The notes under the pieces are model-generated. The model saw only the letters and a list, made by a program, of their open reading frames with translations. It had not been told where the DNA came from and did not search any database. Positions 44,486-54,064 of a stretch of DNA of 64,000 nucleotides are shown here, piece after piece (the first letter of the stretch is position 1; each line of letters opens with the position of its first letter). The position numbers and the translations under genes were made by a program. The DNA comes from Pseudomonas sp. 102515 (GTDB lineage: Bacteria; Pseudomonadota; Gammaproteobacteria; Pseudomonadales; Pseudomonadaceae), in NCBI RefSeq assembly GCF_031085165.1, contig NZ_JAVHTY010000001.1:1364001-1428000 (forward strand). The letters run 5' to 3'.

Positions 44486-45625
44486 TCAGCCCTGGAGCGG
44501 CGTCACGGTTTCGGCACCGTCGAGCTGGCGAACGGCGATGTAACGCTGGCTACGCCGGGTGCGGTCCATGACCTGCCCCACCAGCTGGCCGCACGCGGCA
44601 TCGATGTCGTCACCGCGGGTGGTACGCACCGTGACGTTGAAGCCGGCCTGCTGCAGCAGCTCCTGGAAACGGCGGGTGGCGTTCTTGCTCGGCCGCTCGT
44701 ATCCGGAGTGCGGGAAGGGATTGAAGGGAATCAGGTTGATCTTGCAGGGTACGTTGCGCAACAGCTCGATCATCTGCAGCGCATGCTCGGGCAGGTCGTT
44801 GACGTCCTTGAGCAGGGTGTACTCGATGGTCAGGACGCGCTTCTCGCCCAGTTGGCCGATGTATCTCTGGCAGGCATCGAGCAGCATGGCCAGCGGATAC
44901 TTGCGGTTGATCGGTACCAGCTCGTTACGCAGCTCGTCGTTGGGCGCGTGCAGCGACAGCGCCAGGGAGACGTCGATCTGCTTGGCCAGCTCTTCGATCA
45001 TCGGCACCACGCCCGAAGTGGACAGGGTGACCTTGCGCTTGGAGATGCCGTAGCCCAGGTCATCCATCATGATGCGCATGGCGGCGACGACGTTGTCGAA
45101 ATTCAGCAGTGGCTCGCCCATGCCCATCATCACCACGTTGGTGATGGCGCGGTCGATCTTGGCCGGTACGCTGCCAAAGGACTTGTTGGCGATCCACACC
45201 TGGCCGATCACCTCGGCGGCGGTGAGGTTGCTGTTGAAGCCCTGCTTGCCGGTGGAGCAGAAGCTGCAGTCCAGCGCGCAGCCGGCCTGGGACGACACAC
45301 ACAGGGTGCCACGGCCGTTCTGCGGAATGTAGACCGTCTCGACGCAGCTGCCGGAGGCGACGCGGATCACCCACTTGCGGGTGCCATCGCGGGAGATGTC
45401 CTCGCTGACGATCTCGGGGCCACGGATTTCCGCAGCGGCCTTGAGCTTTTCCTTGAGCGCCTTGCCCAGGTTGCTCATGGCGTCGAAATCGTCGATGCCG
45501 AAGTGATGGATCCACTTCATGACCTGGCCGGCGCGAAAGCGCTTCTCCCCGATGGACTCGAAGAACGACTCGAGCTGCGGCTGGGTCAGGCCCAGCAGAT
45601 TGACCTTATCGGTGGCTGTGGTCAT
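44486..45625 (-). CDS. rlmN: 23S rRNA (A2503-C2)/tRNA (A37-C2) methyltransferase RlmN
   Basis: The 379 aa radical-SAM enzyme has the cluster Cys116-x3-Cys120-x2-Cys123 in [18 protein letters not shown], the SAM region [15 protein letters not shown], and [18 protein letters not shown]-terminal Cys ([13 protein letters not shown]) is the second methyl-carrying Cys. It makes m2A in 23S rRNA and some tRNAs. It needs a [4Fe-4S] cluster, supplied by the upstream isc genes. Strong GAGGTGA RBS. Confidence 0.97.
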   Translation of the reverse strand: MTTATDKVNLLGLTQPQLESFFESIGEKRFRAGQVMKWIHHFGIDDFDAMSNLGKALKEKLKAAAEIRGPEIVSEDISRDGTRKWVIRVASGSCVETVYIPQNGRGTLCVSSQAGCALDCSFCSTGKQGFNSNLTAAEVIGQVWIANKSFGSVPAKIDRAITNVVMMGMGEPLLNFDNVVAAMRIMMDDLGYGISKRKVTLSTSGVVPMIEELAKQIDVSLALSLHAPNDELRNELVPINRKYPLAMLLDACQRYIGQLGEKRVLTIEYTLLKDVNDLPEHALQMIELLRNVPCKINLIPFNPFPHSGYERPSKNATRRFQELLQQAGFNVTVRTTRGDDIDAACGQLVGQVMDRTRRSQRYIAVRQLDGAETVTPLQG

Positions 45626-45688
45626 GGGATCACCTCGACGAAATCTGTTTGAAGCCCGCGCAGGACGCGGGCGGTGCCAGGAAGGCGG

Positions 45689-45710
45689 GCTGGCCGCTTC
45701 CCTGGCCAGC
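45689..45710 (-). terminator. GC hairpin after ndk, weak terminator candidate
   Basis: GCTGGCC (45689-45695)/GGCCAGC (45704-45710), 8-nt loop, 8 bp after the ndk stop on the minus strand. No T-run, so it may only stabilise the 3' end. Confidence 0.3.
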
Positions 45711-45718
45711 GCTCATCC

Positions 45719-46150
45719 TCAGCGGACGCGCTCGCAGACTTCGGTGGCTGCGAAGAAGTAGGAGATCTCGCGAGCGGCGGACGCTTCGGAGTCCGAACCG
45801 TGGACGGCGTTCTCGTCAATGGAGACGGCGAAGTCGGCACGGATGGTACCGGCGTCGGCTTTCTTGGGATCGGTGGCGCCCATCAGCTCACGGTTCTTGG
45901 CGATGGCGTTGTCGCCTTCCAGCACCTGAACCACGACCGGACCGGAGGTCATGAAGGAGACCAGATCCTTGAAGAAGGGACGCTCTTTGTGTTCGGCGTA
46001 GAAGCCACCGGCTTCGCGCTCGGACAGCTGGACCATCTTGGCAGCGACGACGCGCAGGCCAGCCTTCTCGAAGCGGGTGACGATCTCACCGACGACATTC
46101 TTGGATACGGCATCGGGCTTGATGATCGACAGGGTACGTTGAACAGACAT
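45719..46150 (-). CDS. ndk: Nucleoside diphosphate kinase
   Basis: The 143 aa product starts [18 protein letters not shown] and has the catalytic His in [12 protein letters not shown] and the segment [11 protein letters not shown]; all Ndk nucleotide-site residues appear conserved. It balances NTP/dNTP pools by phosphate transfer through the His. GGAG lies 10 bases before the ATG at 46148-46150; a longer in-frame extension upstream has no support. Confidence 0.97.
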   Translation of the reverse strand: MSVQRTLSIIKPDAVSKNVVGEIVTRFEKAGLRVVAAKMVQLSEREAGGFYAEHKERPFFKDLVSFMTSGPVVVQVLEGDNAIAKNRELMGATDPKKADAGTIRADFAVSIDENAVHGSDSEASAAREISYFFAATEVCERVR

Positions 46151-46185
46151 GTGAACTCCGAATGTGGGAATAGAGCAAAAACGAA

Positions 46186-46206
46186 ACCCGCGGATTATAC
46201 GCGGGT
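46186..46206 (-). terminator. Hairpin with a TATAAT box in its loop, between iscX and ndk
   Basis: ACCCGCG / CGCGGGT (46186-46192 with 46200-46206) with the loop TATAATC on the minus strand, followed by TTCGTTTTTGC. It can end isc transcripts. The loop also equals a perfect -10 box for ndk, though I see no good -35 16-18 bp upstream. Confidence 0.55.
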
Positions 46207-46241
46207 CCCGGTGAAAAGCGTAGCGCGGTACGGGCGATGCG

Positions 46242-46442
46242 TCAGGCGGACTCGTCGATCCAGGCGGCCTGGATGGCCTCCAGCACCTTCTCGCCACCCC
46301 GCTGGGGATCGTCGTCGAACTCCGGCAGCGCCACGACCCAGTTGCGCAACTTGACGAAATTCACGTAGCGCGGATCCACGTCGGGATGGGCATCGTTGAG
46401 TTCGATGGCGATATCCAGCACATCGGTCCATTTCAGTGCCAT
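46242..46442 (-). CDS. iscX: Fe-S cluster assembly protein IscX
   Basis: The 66 aa protein [35 protein letters not shown]...[14 protein letters not shown] is a full-length IscX (YfhJ). It is acidic, and the DxxxxxxxDxxxD surface patch binds IscS and iron, tuning cluster assembly rate. Last gene of the isc operon. Confidence 0.96.
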   Translation of the reverse strand: MALKWTDVLDIAIELNDAHPDVDPRYVNFVKLRNWVVALPEFDDDPQRGGEKVLEAIQAAWIDESA

Positions 46443-46453
46443 GACAGCTGTCC

Positions 46454-46792
46454 TCAGTGACCTTCGGAAACCTGGTTGATGGTGTAGCGCGGAATCTCCA
46501 CCACCAGGTCTTCGCTGCCTACTACCGCCTGGCAGGACAGGCGCGAACGCATCTCCAGGCCCCAGGCCTTGTCCAGCATGTCGTCCTCGAGCTCATCGGA
46601 GGGCTCGAGGGAGTCGAAGCCCTCCTGGACGACGACATGGCAGGTGGTGCAGGCACAGGACATCTCGCAGGCGTGCTCGATGTCGATGCCGTTGCGCATG
46701 GCCGCGGCGATGATGGTTTCGCCTTCGCTGGCTTCGAAGACCGCGCCCTCGGGGCAGTGCTCGGCGTGGGGCAGCAGGGTGATCTGCGGCAT
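46454..46792 (-). CDS. fdx: ISC-type [2Fe-2S] ferredoxin
   Basis: The 112 aa protein has cluster ligands Cys42, Cys48, Cys51 (ACEMSCACTTCHVVV) and Cys87 (LSCQAVV), plus a Cys46 found in this family. It supplies electrons to IscS/IscU during cluster building. Position between hscA and iscX is standard. Confidence 0.97.
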   Translation of the reverse strand: MPQITLLPHAEHCPEGAVFEASEGETIIAAAMRNGIDIEHACEMSCACTTCHVVVQEGFDSLEPSDELEDDMLDKAWGLEMRSRLSCQAVVGSEDLVVEIPRYTINQVSEGH

Positions 46793-46799
46793 GATGGAA

Positions 46800-48659
46800 C
46801 TACTCCTCGATATCGTTGAGACGGCGACCCGCCAGGGCCGCCTTGACCGAGGCGTTCATCCGCCGTGCGGCGAAGGCATCGGTCACCTGGGAAAGACGCT
46901 TGGTCTGCTCTTCGAGCGCCTGGACGTCGGTGGCTTCCAGCAGTTCGGCCAGGCGGCCGATTTCCAGCTCGATCACCTGGTGCTCCTCGGCGTCCAGCAG
47001 GCGCTCGCCATCGACGGCCAGCGCGGCGGTGACCGCCTCGACCAGCCGCCGGGCCTCGACCTGCTGCTCGCGCAGCGCGCGAGCCTGCATGTCGTCACCG
47101 GCATGGCGGAAGGAGTCCTGCAGCATGTTGGCGATCTCGCCATCGGTCAGGCCGTAGGACGGCTTGACCTGGACGCTGGCTTCCACGCCGCTGGACAGCT
47201 CGCGGGCGCTGACGCCGAGCAGGCCATCGGCATCGACCTGGAAGGTGACGCGGATCTTGGCGGCACCGGCGACCATGGGCGGGAAACCGCGCAGCTCGAA
47301 GCGGGCCAGGGAGCGGGCGTCCTTGACCAGTTCGCGCTCGCCCTGCAGCACATGCACCAGCATGGCGGTCTGGCCGTCGCGATAGGTGGTGAAATCCTGA
47401 CCCCGCGCCACCGGGATGGTGGTGTTGCGCGGAATGATCTTTTCCATCAGCCCACCCATGGTCTCGAGGCCCAGGGACAGCGGGATGACGTCCAGCAGCA
47501 GCAACTCTTCGCCAGCACGGTTGCCGGCCAGCGAATCGGCCTGCAGGGCAGCACCGATGGCCACCACGCGATCCGGATCGATGTCGGTGAGCGGGGTGCA
47601 GTCGAACAGTTCGCCCACGACTTCACGGACATAGGGCACGCGGGTGGAACCGCCGACCATGACCACGGCGCGGATATCCGCCGGCTCCACTTCCGCATCG
47701 CGCAGGGCGCGGCGACAGGCCTTGAGGCTGCGCGCGACCAGCGGCGCGATGAGCGCCTGGAAGGTGCTGCGTTCCAGCACGCCCGACCAGTCGCCGTGAC
47801 TGACCTCGACGCGCTCGGCGGTCGACAGGGCTTCCTTGGCGGCGCAGGCGCTCTGCAGCAGGCGCCGCTGGGTGCCCGGGTCCAGATCGCTGGACAGCCC
47901 TGCCTGCTGCACGATCCAGCCGGCGATGGCGTGATCGAAGTCGTCACCGCCCAGGGCACTGTCGCCACCGGTGGCCATGACTTCGAAGACGCCGCGGGTC
48001 AGGCGCAGGATGGAGATGTCGAAGGTGCCGCCACCCAGATCGTAGATGGCGACCACGCCCTCCTCGCCCCGGTCCAGGCCGTAGGCCACGGCCGCCGCGG
48101 TGGGCTCGTTGAGCAGACGCAGGACGTTCAGGCCGGCGAAGCGAGCGGCGTCCTTGGTGGCCTGACGCTGGGCATCGTCGAAGTAGGCCGGCACGGTGAT
48201 GACGGCGCCGACCAGCTCGCCACCCAGGGTGGCTTCGGCGCGCTCGCGCAGCACCCGCAGGATGTCGGCGGAGACCTCTACCGGACTCTTGCGCCCGGCA
48301 GCGGTATCGATGAAGGGCATTTCCGACTCGCCGGCCACGAAGCGATAGGGCAACTGCTCGCCCAGCTGCTTGACGTCGGCGATGCCACGCCCCATGAGGC
48401 GCTTGACGGAAAGGATGGTATTGAAAGGATCCTGGGCGGCGGCGGCCTTGGCGCCCGCCCCCACTTCCACGCCAGCGGCGGCGTAGCGCACCGCGGACGG
48501 CAGGATCACCTCGCCCTGCAGATCGGGCAGGGTCTCGGCCACGCCACTGCGGACGGCGGCCACGAGGGAATTGGTGGTGCCCAGATCAATGCCCACCGCC
48601 AGCTTGCGCTGGTGCGGCTTGGGCGCCATTCCGGGTTCGGCTATCTGCAATAGAGCCAT
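46800..48659 (-). CDS. hscA: Fe-S assembly chaperone HscA (Hsp70 type)
   Basis: The 619 aa protein has an N-terminal Hsp70 ATPase ([60 protein letters not shown]) and a C-terminal substrate domain starting [17 protein letters not shown], with lid helices to about 600. It binds the LPPVK loop of IscU and, with HscB, drives cluster transfer. Length equals E. coli HscA (616). Confidence 0.97.
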   Translation of the reverse strand: MALLQIAEPGMAPKPHQRKLAVGIDLGTTNSLVAAVRSGVAETLPDLQGEVILPSAVRYAAAGVEVGAGAKAAAAQDPFNTILSVKRLMGRGIADVKQLGEQLPYRFVAGESEMPFIDTAAGRKSPVEVSADILRVLRERAEATLGGELVGAVITVPAYFDDAQRQATKDAARFAGLNVLRLLNEPTAAAVAYGLDRGEEGVVAIYDLGGGTFDISILRLTRGVFEVMATGGDSALGGDDFDHAIAGWIVQQAGLSSDLDPGTQRRLLQSACAAKEALSTAERVEVSHGDWSGVLERSTFQALIAPLVARSLKACRRALRDAEVEPADIRAVVMVGGSTRVPYVREVVGELFDCTPLTDIDPDRVVAIGAALQADSLAGNRAGEELLLLDVIPLSLGLETMGGLMEKIIPRNTTIPVARGQDFTTYRDGQTAMLVHVLQGERELVKDARSLARFELRGFPPMVAGAAKIRVTFQVDADGLLGVSARELSSGVEASVQVKPSYGLTDGEIANMLQDSFRHAGDDMQARALREQQVEARRLVEAVTAALAVDGERLLDAEEHQVIELEIGRLAELLEATDVQALEEQTKRLSQVTDAFAARRMNASVKAALAGRRLNDIEE

Positions 48660-48704
48660 TGGCTAGTCGGCTTATGGTTGTCGGTGCCGGAGCGACACCT
48701 GTGA

Positions 48705-49226
48705 TTAATCGTCCAGACGCTCTTCGAGCTGGCGGATCTCGCTGGCCAGCTTGTCGAGAAACTGCATGCGACGGACCAGGCGCTCGGCGACCGCGCGCTG
48801 GGCAGGATCCTGCCAGATCGCGGCGAAGGCCTGCTCGATGTCGCGCTGCGCATCCTTGAGCCGCTGGCGGAAGGCGGGAATGCCCGCGCTGTCGCCGGCG
48901 TCCTGCAGGTCTTCCAATTCCTCGCGCCACTGCAATTGCTGCATGAGGAAATCGGTGTCCTGGATGGTCGCCTCGAGCGGCATCTCATGCCCTTCGAGCT
49001 CCAGCAGATAGCGCGCACGACGCGACGGGGCGCGCAGCACGTGATAGGCCTCGTTGAGCTCGGCCGACCGCTCCAGCGCCTGGCGCCGCTCGCGCTCCGG
49101 CGCATCGGCGAATCGATCCGGATGAACCGTGCGGGCCAGGTCGCGATAGCGCGAGGCCAGACCCGCCTGGTCGATCTGGAAGGCGGGTTTGATCTCGAAC
49201 AGCGCGAAGTGACAGGGCTTACCCAT
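48705..49226 (-). CDS. hscB: Fe-S assembly co-chaperone HscB
   Basis: The 173 aa protein begins [40 protein letters not shown], a J domain with the HPD motif, and ends in a three-helix IscU-binding domain (about 90-170). The start at 49224-49226 matches HscB; an in-frame longer frame lacks support. Stimulates HscA ATPase. Confidence 0.95.
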   Translation of the reverse strand: MGKPCHFALFEIKPAFQIDQAGLASRYRDLARTVHPDRFADAPERERRQALERSAELNEAYHVLRAPSRRARYLLELEGHEMPLEATIQDTDFLMQQLQWREELEDLQDAGDSAGIPAFRQRLKDAQRDIEQAFAAIWQDPAQRAVAERLVRRMQFLDKLASEIRQLEERLDD

Positions 49227-49234
49227 GACGGGCC

Positions 49235-49558
49235 TCAAATGTTGAAGCTTTCGCCGCAGCCACACTCGCCACGCACGTTGGGATTGTTGAACTTGAAGCC
49301 CTCGTTGAGGCCTTCACGCACGAAATCCAGCTCGGTGCCGTCCAGGTAGACCAGGCTCTTGGGGTCGATGATGACCTTGACGCCATGGCTTTCGAACACC
49401 TGGTCCTCGGCCGCGAATTCGTCGACGAACTCGAGTACGTAGGCCAGTCCCGAGCAACCCGTGGTACGAACGCCCAGGCGGATGCCCTCCCCCTTGCCGC
49501 GCCCATCGAGGGAACGCTGCACGTGACGGGCGGCCGACTCGGTCATGCTGATCGCCAT
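49235..49558 (-). CDS. iscA: Fe-S carrier protein IscA
   Basis: The 107 aa A-type carrier has the three ligand cysteines Cys35 ([10 protein letters not shown]), Cys99 and Cys101 (GECGCGESF). It carries iron or [4Fe-4S] clusters to targets. It lies 8 bp before hscB and 9 bp after iscU. Confidence 0.97.
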   Translation of the reverse strand: MAISMTESAARHVQRSLDGRGKGEGIRLGVRTTGCSGLAYVLEFVDEFAAEDQVFESHGVKVIIDPKSLVYLDGTELDFVREGLNEGFKFNNPNVRGECGCGESFNI

Positions 49559-49567
49559 GGTTCCTCC

Positions 49568-49954
49568 TTAGAGCAGGCCTTTCTTCTGCTTGTAGTCGCT
49601 GACCGCCGCCTTGATGGCGTCTTCGGCGAGTACCGAGCAGTGGATCTTCACCGGCGGCAGGGCCAGCTCTTCGGCGATCATGCTGTTCTTGATCGACGCC
49701 GCTTCTTCGATGCTCTTGCCCTTCATCCACTCGGTGGCCAGGGAGCTGGACGCGATGGCGGAGCCGCAACCGTAGGTCTTGAACTTGGCGTCTTCGATGA
49801 TGCCCTGCTCATTGACCTTGATCTGCAGACGCATCACGTCGCCGCAGGCCGGAGCGCCGACCATGCCGGTGCCGACATCGGGATCGGCCGCGTCGAACTT
49901 GCCGACGTTGCGCGGGTTTTCGTAGTGGTCGATGACCTTTTCACTGTATGCCAT
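49568..49954 (-). CDS. iscU: Fe-S cluster scaffold IscU
   Basis: The 128 aa scaffold has Cys37 (GAPACGDVM), Cys63 (YGCGSAIAS), His105 and Cys106 (KIHCSVLA) plus Asp39, and the HscA-binding LPPVK loop (99-103). Clusters are built here from sulfur of IscS. Confidence 0.98.
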   Translation of the reverse strand: MAYSEKVIDHYENPRNVGKFDAADPDVGTGMVGAPACGDVMRLQIKVNEQGIIEDAKFKTYGCGSAIASSSLATEWMKGKSIEEAASIKNSMIAEELALPPVKIHCSVLAEDAIKAAVSDYKQKKGLL

Positions 49955-49981
49955 GATTCAATCCTCGCTTATCAGGGTGGG

Positions 49982-51196
49982 TCAGTGGGCTTGCCACTCG
50001 ACCTGACTCAGGTCTACGCCTTCTTTGAACATGTCCCACAGCGGAGACAATTCGCGCAACTTGTTGACGGCTTCGGTGACCTTGCCCGCGGCATAGTCAA
50101 CGTCTTCTTCGGTGGTGAAGCGACCGAAGGTGAAGCGAATGGAGCTATGCGCCAGTTCGTCATTGCGGCCCAGGGCACGCAGGACGTAGGACGGCTCCAA
50201 GGACGCCGAGGTACAGGCCGAACCGGACGACACCGCCAGATCCTTGAGCGCCATGATCAGCGACTCGCCTTCGACGTAGTTGAAGCTCAGGTTCAGGTTG
50301 TGCGGCACGCGATGGAGCAGGCTGCCGTTCAGGTAGACCTCTTCCAGGCCTTCGAACTGACGGTAGAAGCGATCGCTCAGGGCCTTGATGCGGGCATTTT
50401 CCTGGACCATCTCTTCCTTGGCGATGCGGAAGGCTTCGCCCATGCCGACGATCTGGTGGGTCGCCAGGGTGCCGGATCTCATGCCACGCTCGTGACCGCC
50501 ACCATGGGTCTGGGCCTCGATGCGCACGCGCGGCTTGCGGCGGACGTAGAGGGCGCCAATGCCCTTGGGACCATAGGTCTTGTGCGCCGAGAAGGACATC
50601 ATGTCGACCTTGAGCTTTTCCAGATCGATCTCGACCTTGCCGGTGGACTGGGCGGCGTCGACGTGGAAGAGCACGCCCCGGGAGCGGGTCAGCTCGCCGA
50701 TGGCGGCGATGTCGTTGACGGTACCGATCTCGTTGTTGACGTGCATGATGGACACCAGGGTGGTGTCGTCACGCAGAGCCGCCTCGATCATCTCGGGGGT
50801 GATCAGGCCGTCTTCGCCCGGCTCGAGATAGGTGACCTCGAAGCCCTCGCGCTCGAGCTGACGGGTGGTGTCCAACACCGCCTTGTGCTCGATCTTCGAG
50901 GTGATCAGGTGCTTGCCCTTGTTCTGATAGAAGTGCGCGGCGCCCTTGATGGCCAGGTTGTCGGACTCGGTGGCACCGGAGGTCCAGACGATCTCGCGCG
51001 GGTCGGCGTTGACCAGTTCGGCCACCTGACGACGGGCATTTTCCACGGCTTCCTCGGCCTTCCAGCCGAACAGGTGGGAGCGCGATGCGGGGTTGCCAAA
51101 GTTGCCGTCCACCAGCAGGCACTCGCTCATCTTCTGAGCGACGCGCGGATCGACGGGCGTGGTGGCGGAATAGTCTAGGTAGATCGGCAATTTCAT
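49982..51196 (-). CDS. iscS: Cysteine desulfurase IscS
   Basis: The 404 aa PLP enzyme has [28 protein letters not shown], the PLP Lys in [12 protein letters not shown], and the persulfide Cys in [16 protein letters not shown]. The C-terminal tail [16 protein letters not shown] is the IscU-docking end missing in the paralogue at 33391. It provides sulfur for Fe-S clusters and tRNA thiolation. Confidence 0.98.
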   Translation of the reverse strand: MKLPIYLDYSATTPVDPRVAQKMSECLLVDGNFGNPASRSHLFGWKAEEAVENARRQVAELVNADPREIVWTSGATESDNLAIKGAAHFYQNKGKHLITSKIEHKAVLDTTRQLEREGFEVTYLEPGEDGLITPEMIEAALRDDTTLVSIMHVNNEIGTVNDIAAIGELTRSRGVLFHVDAAQSTGKVEIDLEKLKVDMMSFSAHKTYGPKGIGALYVRRKPRVRIEAQTHGGGHERGMRSGTLATHQIVGMGEAFRIAKEEMVQENARIKALSDRFYRQFEGLEEVYLNGSLLHRVPHNLNLSFNYVEGESLIMALKDLAVSSGSACTSASLEPSYVLRALGRNDELAHSSIRFTFGRFTTEEDVDYAAGKVTEAVNKLRELSPLWDMFKEGVDLSQVEWQAH

Positions 51197-51227
51197 CGGT
51201 TACTCCTAATCAGACGGGCGTCTCTGC

Positions 51228-51725
51228 TCAGTCGATGGTGGACGCTTCGATTTTTTCGACCGCCAAGGGCGATTGCTTGCTGGCACAGGCCTTGGTGTCC
51301 TGACGCTTGGCAACCTGCTGGATCTCGTTGCGGGCGACCAGGTCAGCCAGGGTGATGCCACTCAAAAAGGTGTGGATCTGATCGCTCAGATCGCACCAGA
51401 GGTGGTGGGTCAGGCAGGTATCACCCTGGTGACAACCCCCACTGCCCTGGCAGCGGGTGGCATCCACGGATTCGTTGACCGCGTCGATCACCTGGGCCAC
51501 ATGGATACCGCCCATGTCGCGCGCCAGCTGATAGCCGCCACCGGGACCGCGCACGCTGTTGACCAGCGAGCCACGACGCAGACGTGCGAACAACTGTTCC
51601 AGATAGGACAGCGAGATGCCCTGCCGCTCGGAAATGTCGGCCAGCGACACCGGACCCCGCTGGGCGTGCAGCGCCAGGTCGAGCATGGCGGTTACGGCAT
51701 AGCGGCCTTTGGTGGTCAGTCTCAT
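51228..51725 (-). CDS. iscR: Fe-S cluster regulator IscR
   Basis: The 165 aa Rrf2-family repressor starts [20 protein letters not shown] and carries the cluster ligands Cys92, Cys98, Cys104 and His107, identical in place to E. coli. With [2Fe-2S] it represses its own operon. The start at 51723-51725 is the family start; an upstream in-frame extension runs through the promoter. Two IscR type-1-like sites lie at 51768-51817. Confidence 0.97.
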   Translation of the reverse strand: MRLTTKGRYAVTAMLDLALHAQRGPVSLADISERQGISLSYLEQLFARLRRGSLVNSVRGPGGGYQLARDMGGIHVAQVIDAVNESVDATRCQGSGGCHQGDTCLTHHLWCDLSDQIHTFLSGITLADLVARNEIQQVAKRQDTKACASKQSPLAVEKIEASTID

Positions 51726-51759
51726 GACGAACTCGAGCGGGTTGCATCGGATGACCTCG

Positions 51760-51788
51760 ATTATCGGATTCCCGACAAAAAAGGTCAA
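51760..51788 (-). promoter_or_regulatory. Sigma70 promoter of iscR
   Basis: On the minus strand TTGACC (51788-51783), 17-bp spacer, GATAAT (51765-51760). Near-consensus, followed by a leader of about 30 bp to the iscR ATG. Confidence 0.85.
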
Positions 51789-51792
51789 CTAT
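51768..51792 (-). promoter_or_regulatory. iscR: IscR type-1 binding site over the -35 box
   Basis: ATAGTTGACC-TTTTTTGTCGGGAAT matches the E. coli type-1 consensus (ATASYYGACTRWWWYAGTCRRSTAT) at 21 of 25 positions by my count. Occupancy by holo-IscR would block the -35. Confidence 0.75.
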
Positions 51793-51817
51793 AAAACCAA
51801 CCAAATCACTCAGGCAT
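51793..51817 (-). promoter_or_regulatory. iscR: Second IscR type-1-like site, abutting the first
   Basis: ATGCCTGAGTGATTT-GGTTGGTTTT matches the same consensus at about 19 of 25 positions. It shares an edge with the first site and spans the trmJ stop codon (51810-51812). Confidence 0.5.
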
Positions 51818-52598
51818 TATCTATCGGGGGGATAGTCCGCGGGTGGGATTCGCCACGGGCGGCCTTCTGGGTTTCAGTCAGGACGCCACGCAGGATGTTC
51901 ATCTCCAGCTTGCTGATGCCGGCACGCCCATAGAGGCGCCGCAAGCGACTCATCAGGTGGCGCGGCTTGGCCGGATCGAGGAAGCCGATCTCCACCAGGG
52001 TCTGCTCCAGGTGCTCGTAATAGAGCTCCAGCTCTTCCACCGTCACCGGCTGGGTGTTGAGCATGGCGGTGGCTTCGACCTTGTTCATCTTGGTCGGCTG
52101 GTTCTGCGCCGCGAGCCAGGCCATGCGCACTTCGTACACCAGCACCTGGACCGCCGCGGCGAGGTTGAGCGAGCCGAAGGCCGGGTCCGAGGGGATGTGC
52201 ACGTGGTAGTGGCAGCGCTGCAACTCCTCGTTGGTGAGCCCGGCGTACTCGCGACCGAAGACCAGGGCGACCTCGCCCCCCTGCTCCACCTGGGCCAGGG
52301 AGGTGGTGGCGCATTCGCGCGGATCCAGCAGCGGCCAGGGGATGCGGCGATCGCGGGCACTGGTGCCCAGCACCAGGCTGCAGCCGCTCAGGGCTTCTTC
52401 CAGGGTGTCGACGACGACGGCGGCGTCGAGCACATCGTTGGCCCCGGAGGCACGCGCATTGGCCTCGCCGCTGGGAAAGTCCTCGGGATCGACCAGATAG
52501 AGGCGCGACAGGCCCATGTTCTTCATGGCCCGGGCGGCACCGCCGATGTTGCCGGGATGGCTGGTATTGACCAGAACGACGCGGATGTTGTTCAGCAC
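51810..52598 (-). CDS. trmJ: tRNA (Cm32/Um32) methyltransferase TrmJ
   Basis: The 262 aa SPOUT methyltransferase begins LNNIRVVLVNTSHPGNIGGAARAMKNMGL and has LVFGREYAGLTNEELQRCHYHVHIPSDPAFGSLNLAAAVQVL, the knotted SAM-binding signature. The start is GTG at 52596-52598, with GAGGAT 6 bases before; the longer frame to 52763 crosses suhB. It precedes iscR on the same strand with 84 bp between, where the iscR promoter lies. Confidence 0.95.
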   Translation of the reverse strand: MLNNIRVVLVNTSHPGNIGGAARAMKNMGLSRLYLVDPEDFPSGEANARASGANDVLDAAVVVDTLEEALSGCSLVLGTSARDRRIPWPLLDPRECATTSLAQVEQGGEVALVFGREYAGLTNEELQRCHYHVHIPSDPAFGSLNLAAAVQVLVYEVRMAWLAAQNQPTKMNKVEATAMLNTQPVTVEELELYYEHLEQTLVEIGFLDPAKPRHLMSRLRRLYGRAGISKLEMNILRGVLTETQKAARGESHPRTIPPIDNA

Positions 52599-52738
52599 GT
52601 GGCTATCCTCGAGCGGACGCGGGAAATCGGCGCCGTATACTACGCCCACACGCGCTCGCTGGCCACGAATACCCCTTCCCGCGCCGCGAAGTCTGCTATC
52701 ATTGCCGGCTTTCCTTATACAACCCAGGTGATTTATCC

Positions 52739-53554
52739 ATGCAGCCCATGCTGAACATCGCACTGCGCGCGGCCCGCAGCGCCGGTGAACTGATTTTCCG
52801 TTCGATTGAGCGCCTGGACGTGATCGCCGTCGACGAAAAAGGCGCCAACGACTTCGTCTCCGAAGTCGACCGGGCCGCCGAGCAGACCATCCTTGCCACC
52901 CTGCGCAAAGCCTATCCCACCCATGGTTTCCACGGTGAGGAATCCGGCTACCTGGCGGGCGAAGGCGAAGGCGCCGACTACGTCTGGATCGTCGACCCGC
53001 TGGATGGCACCACCAACTTCCTCCGTGGCGTTCCGCACTTTTCGGTGAGCATCGCCTGCAAGTACAAGGGCCGCCTGGAACACGCCGTGGTGCTGGATCC
53101 GGTGCGTCAGGAAGAATTCACCGCCAGCCGTGGCCGCGGTGCCGCCCTGAACGGCCGGCGCATCCGCGTCACCAACCGTCGTAGCCTGGAAGGCGCCCTG
53201 CTAGGTACCGGTTTCCCCTTCCGTGCCAATGACGTCGATCACCTGGACAACTACCTGGGCATGTTCCGCAGCCTGATCGGCCAGACCGCCGGCATCCGCC
53301 GTGCCGGCTCCGCTGCCCTCGACCTGGCCTATGTCGCCGCCGGTCGCTTCGATGCCTTCTGGGAAATGGGCCTGTCGGAGTGGGACATGGCGGCAGGCGC
53401 GCTGCTGGTGCAGGAAGCCGGTGGCCTGATCGGCGACTTCAATGGTGGCCACGACTTCCTCGAGAAGGGCCACATCGTCGCCGGCAACCCCAAGTGCTTC
53501 CGCGGCCTGCTGACCCAGATCCAGCCGCACCTGCCGGCCTCGCTCAAGCGCTGA
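52739..53554 (+). CDS. suhB: Inositol-1-monophosphatase family protein SuhB
   Basis: The 271 aa protein has the metal-site motifs GEESG (Glu), VDPLDGTTNFLRG (Asp-x-Leu-Asp) and EWDMAAGALLVQEAGG (WD). SuhB hydrolyses inositol phosphate and is also an rRNA-transcription antitermination factor. It is divergent from trmJ, 140 bp apart, as in other Pseudomonas. Confidence 0.97.
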   Translation: MQPMLNIALRAARSAGELIFRSIERLDVIAVDEKGANDFVSEVDRAAEQTILATLRKAYPTHGFHGEESGYLAGEGEGADYVWIVDPLDGTTNFLRGVPHFSVSIACKYKGRLEHAVVLDPVRQEEFTASRGRGAALNGRRIRVTNRRSLEGALLGTGFPFRANDVDHLDNYLGMFRSLIGQTAGIRRAGSAALDLAYVAAGRFDAFWEMGLSEWDMAAGALLVQEAGGLIGDFNGGHDFLEKGHIVAGNPKCFRGLLTQIQPHLPASLKR

Positions 53555-53570
53555 ATTCGCATCGCTCACG

Positions 53571-53610
53571 AAAAAGCCCCTGTCGGCAGCGCCGACAGGG
53601 GCTTTTTCTT
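53571..53610. terminator. Bidirectional terminator between suhB and sspB
   Basis: AAAAAGCCCCTGTCGGC (53571-53587), loop AGC, GCCGACAGGGGCTTTTT (53591-53607). A perfect 17-bp stem with an A-run on the left and T-run on the right, so it serves suhB on plus and sspB on minus. Confidence 0.95.
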
Positions 53611-53648
53611 GCCTGCCGCAGAGGGACTCCGCGGCAGGCTGGAGGGGA

Positions 53649-54053
53649 TCACTTGACCACTTTCAGACTCGGCCGCGCCGGTGCCGGCTTGGGCGCCTCG
53701 GGCTTGCTGCCACCGTTGTCGGGGCCCTGGTCATCCGGCGGGCTGGGCTCGCTGTCGAAGACCATGCCCTGGCCATTCTCCCGGGCGTAGATGGCCAGGA
53801 TGGCGCCGATCGGGACATAGAGGTTGTAGGCCACGCCGCCGAAGCGGCCGTTGAAGCTCACCGCCTCGTTGTCCATGTGCAGGTCACGCACGGCACTGGG
53901 CGACGCGTTCAGCACGATCTGGCCGTCGTTGGCATAGCCCGGCGGCACGCGCACCTCGGCGTAGTCGGCATTGACCAGCAGGTGGGGCGTGCAGTCGTTG
54001 TCCACGATCCACTCGTAGAGCGCGCGGACCAGGTAGGGGCGACTGGAATTCAT
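53649..54053 (-). CDS. sspB: ClpXP adaptor / stringent starvation protein B
   Basis: The 134 aa protein begins NSSRPYLVRALYEWIVDNDCTPHLLVNADY and folds as the SspB peptide-binding domain to about residue 100 (GGVAYNLYVPIGAILAIYARENG). The Pro/Lys-rich tail ends SLKVVK, the ClpX-docking end. It tethers SsrA-tagged proteins to ClpXP. Follows sspA by 11 bp. Confidence 0.95.
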   Translation of the reverse strand: MNSSRPYLVRALYEWIVDNDCTPHLLVNADYAEVRVPPGYANDGQIVLNASPSAVRDLHMDNEAVSFNGRFGGVAYNLYVPIGAILAIYARENGQGMVFDSEPSPPDDQGPDNGGSKPEAPKPAPARPSLKVVK

Positions 54054-54064
54054 GGGGTTCTCCT

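Noticed and set aside
46569-48653. Plus-strand ORF of 694 aa over hscA
   Set aside because: Antisense of the Hsp70 gene, Gln/His/Gly-rich.
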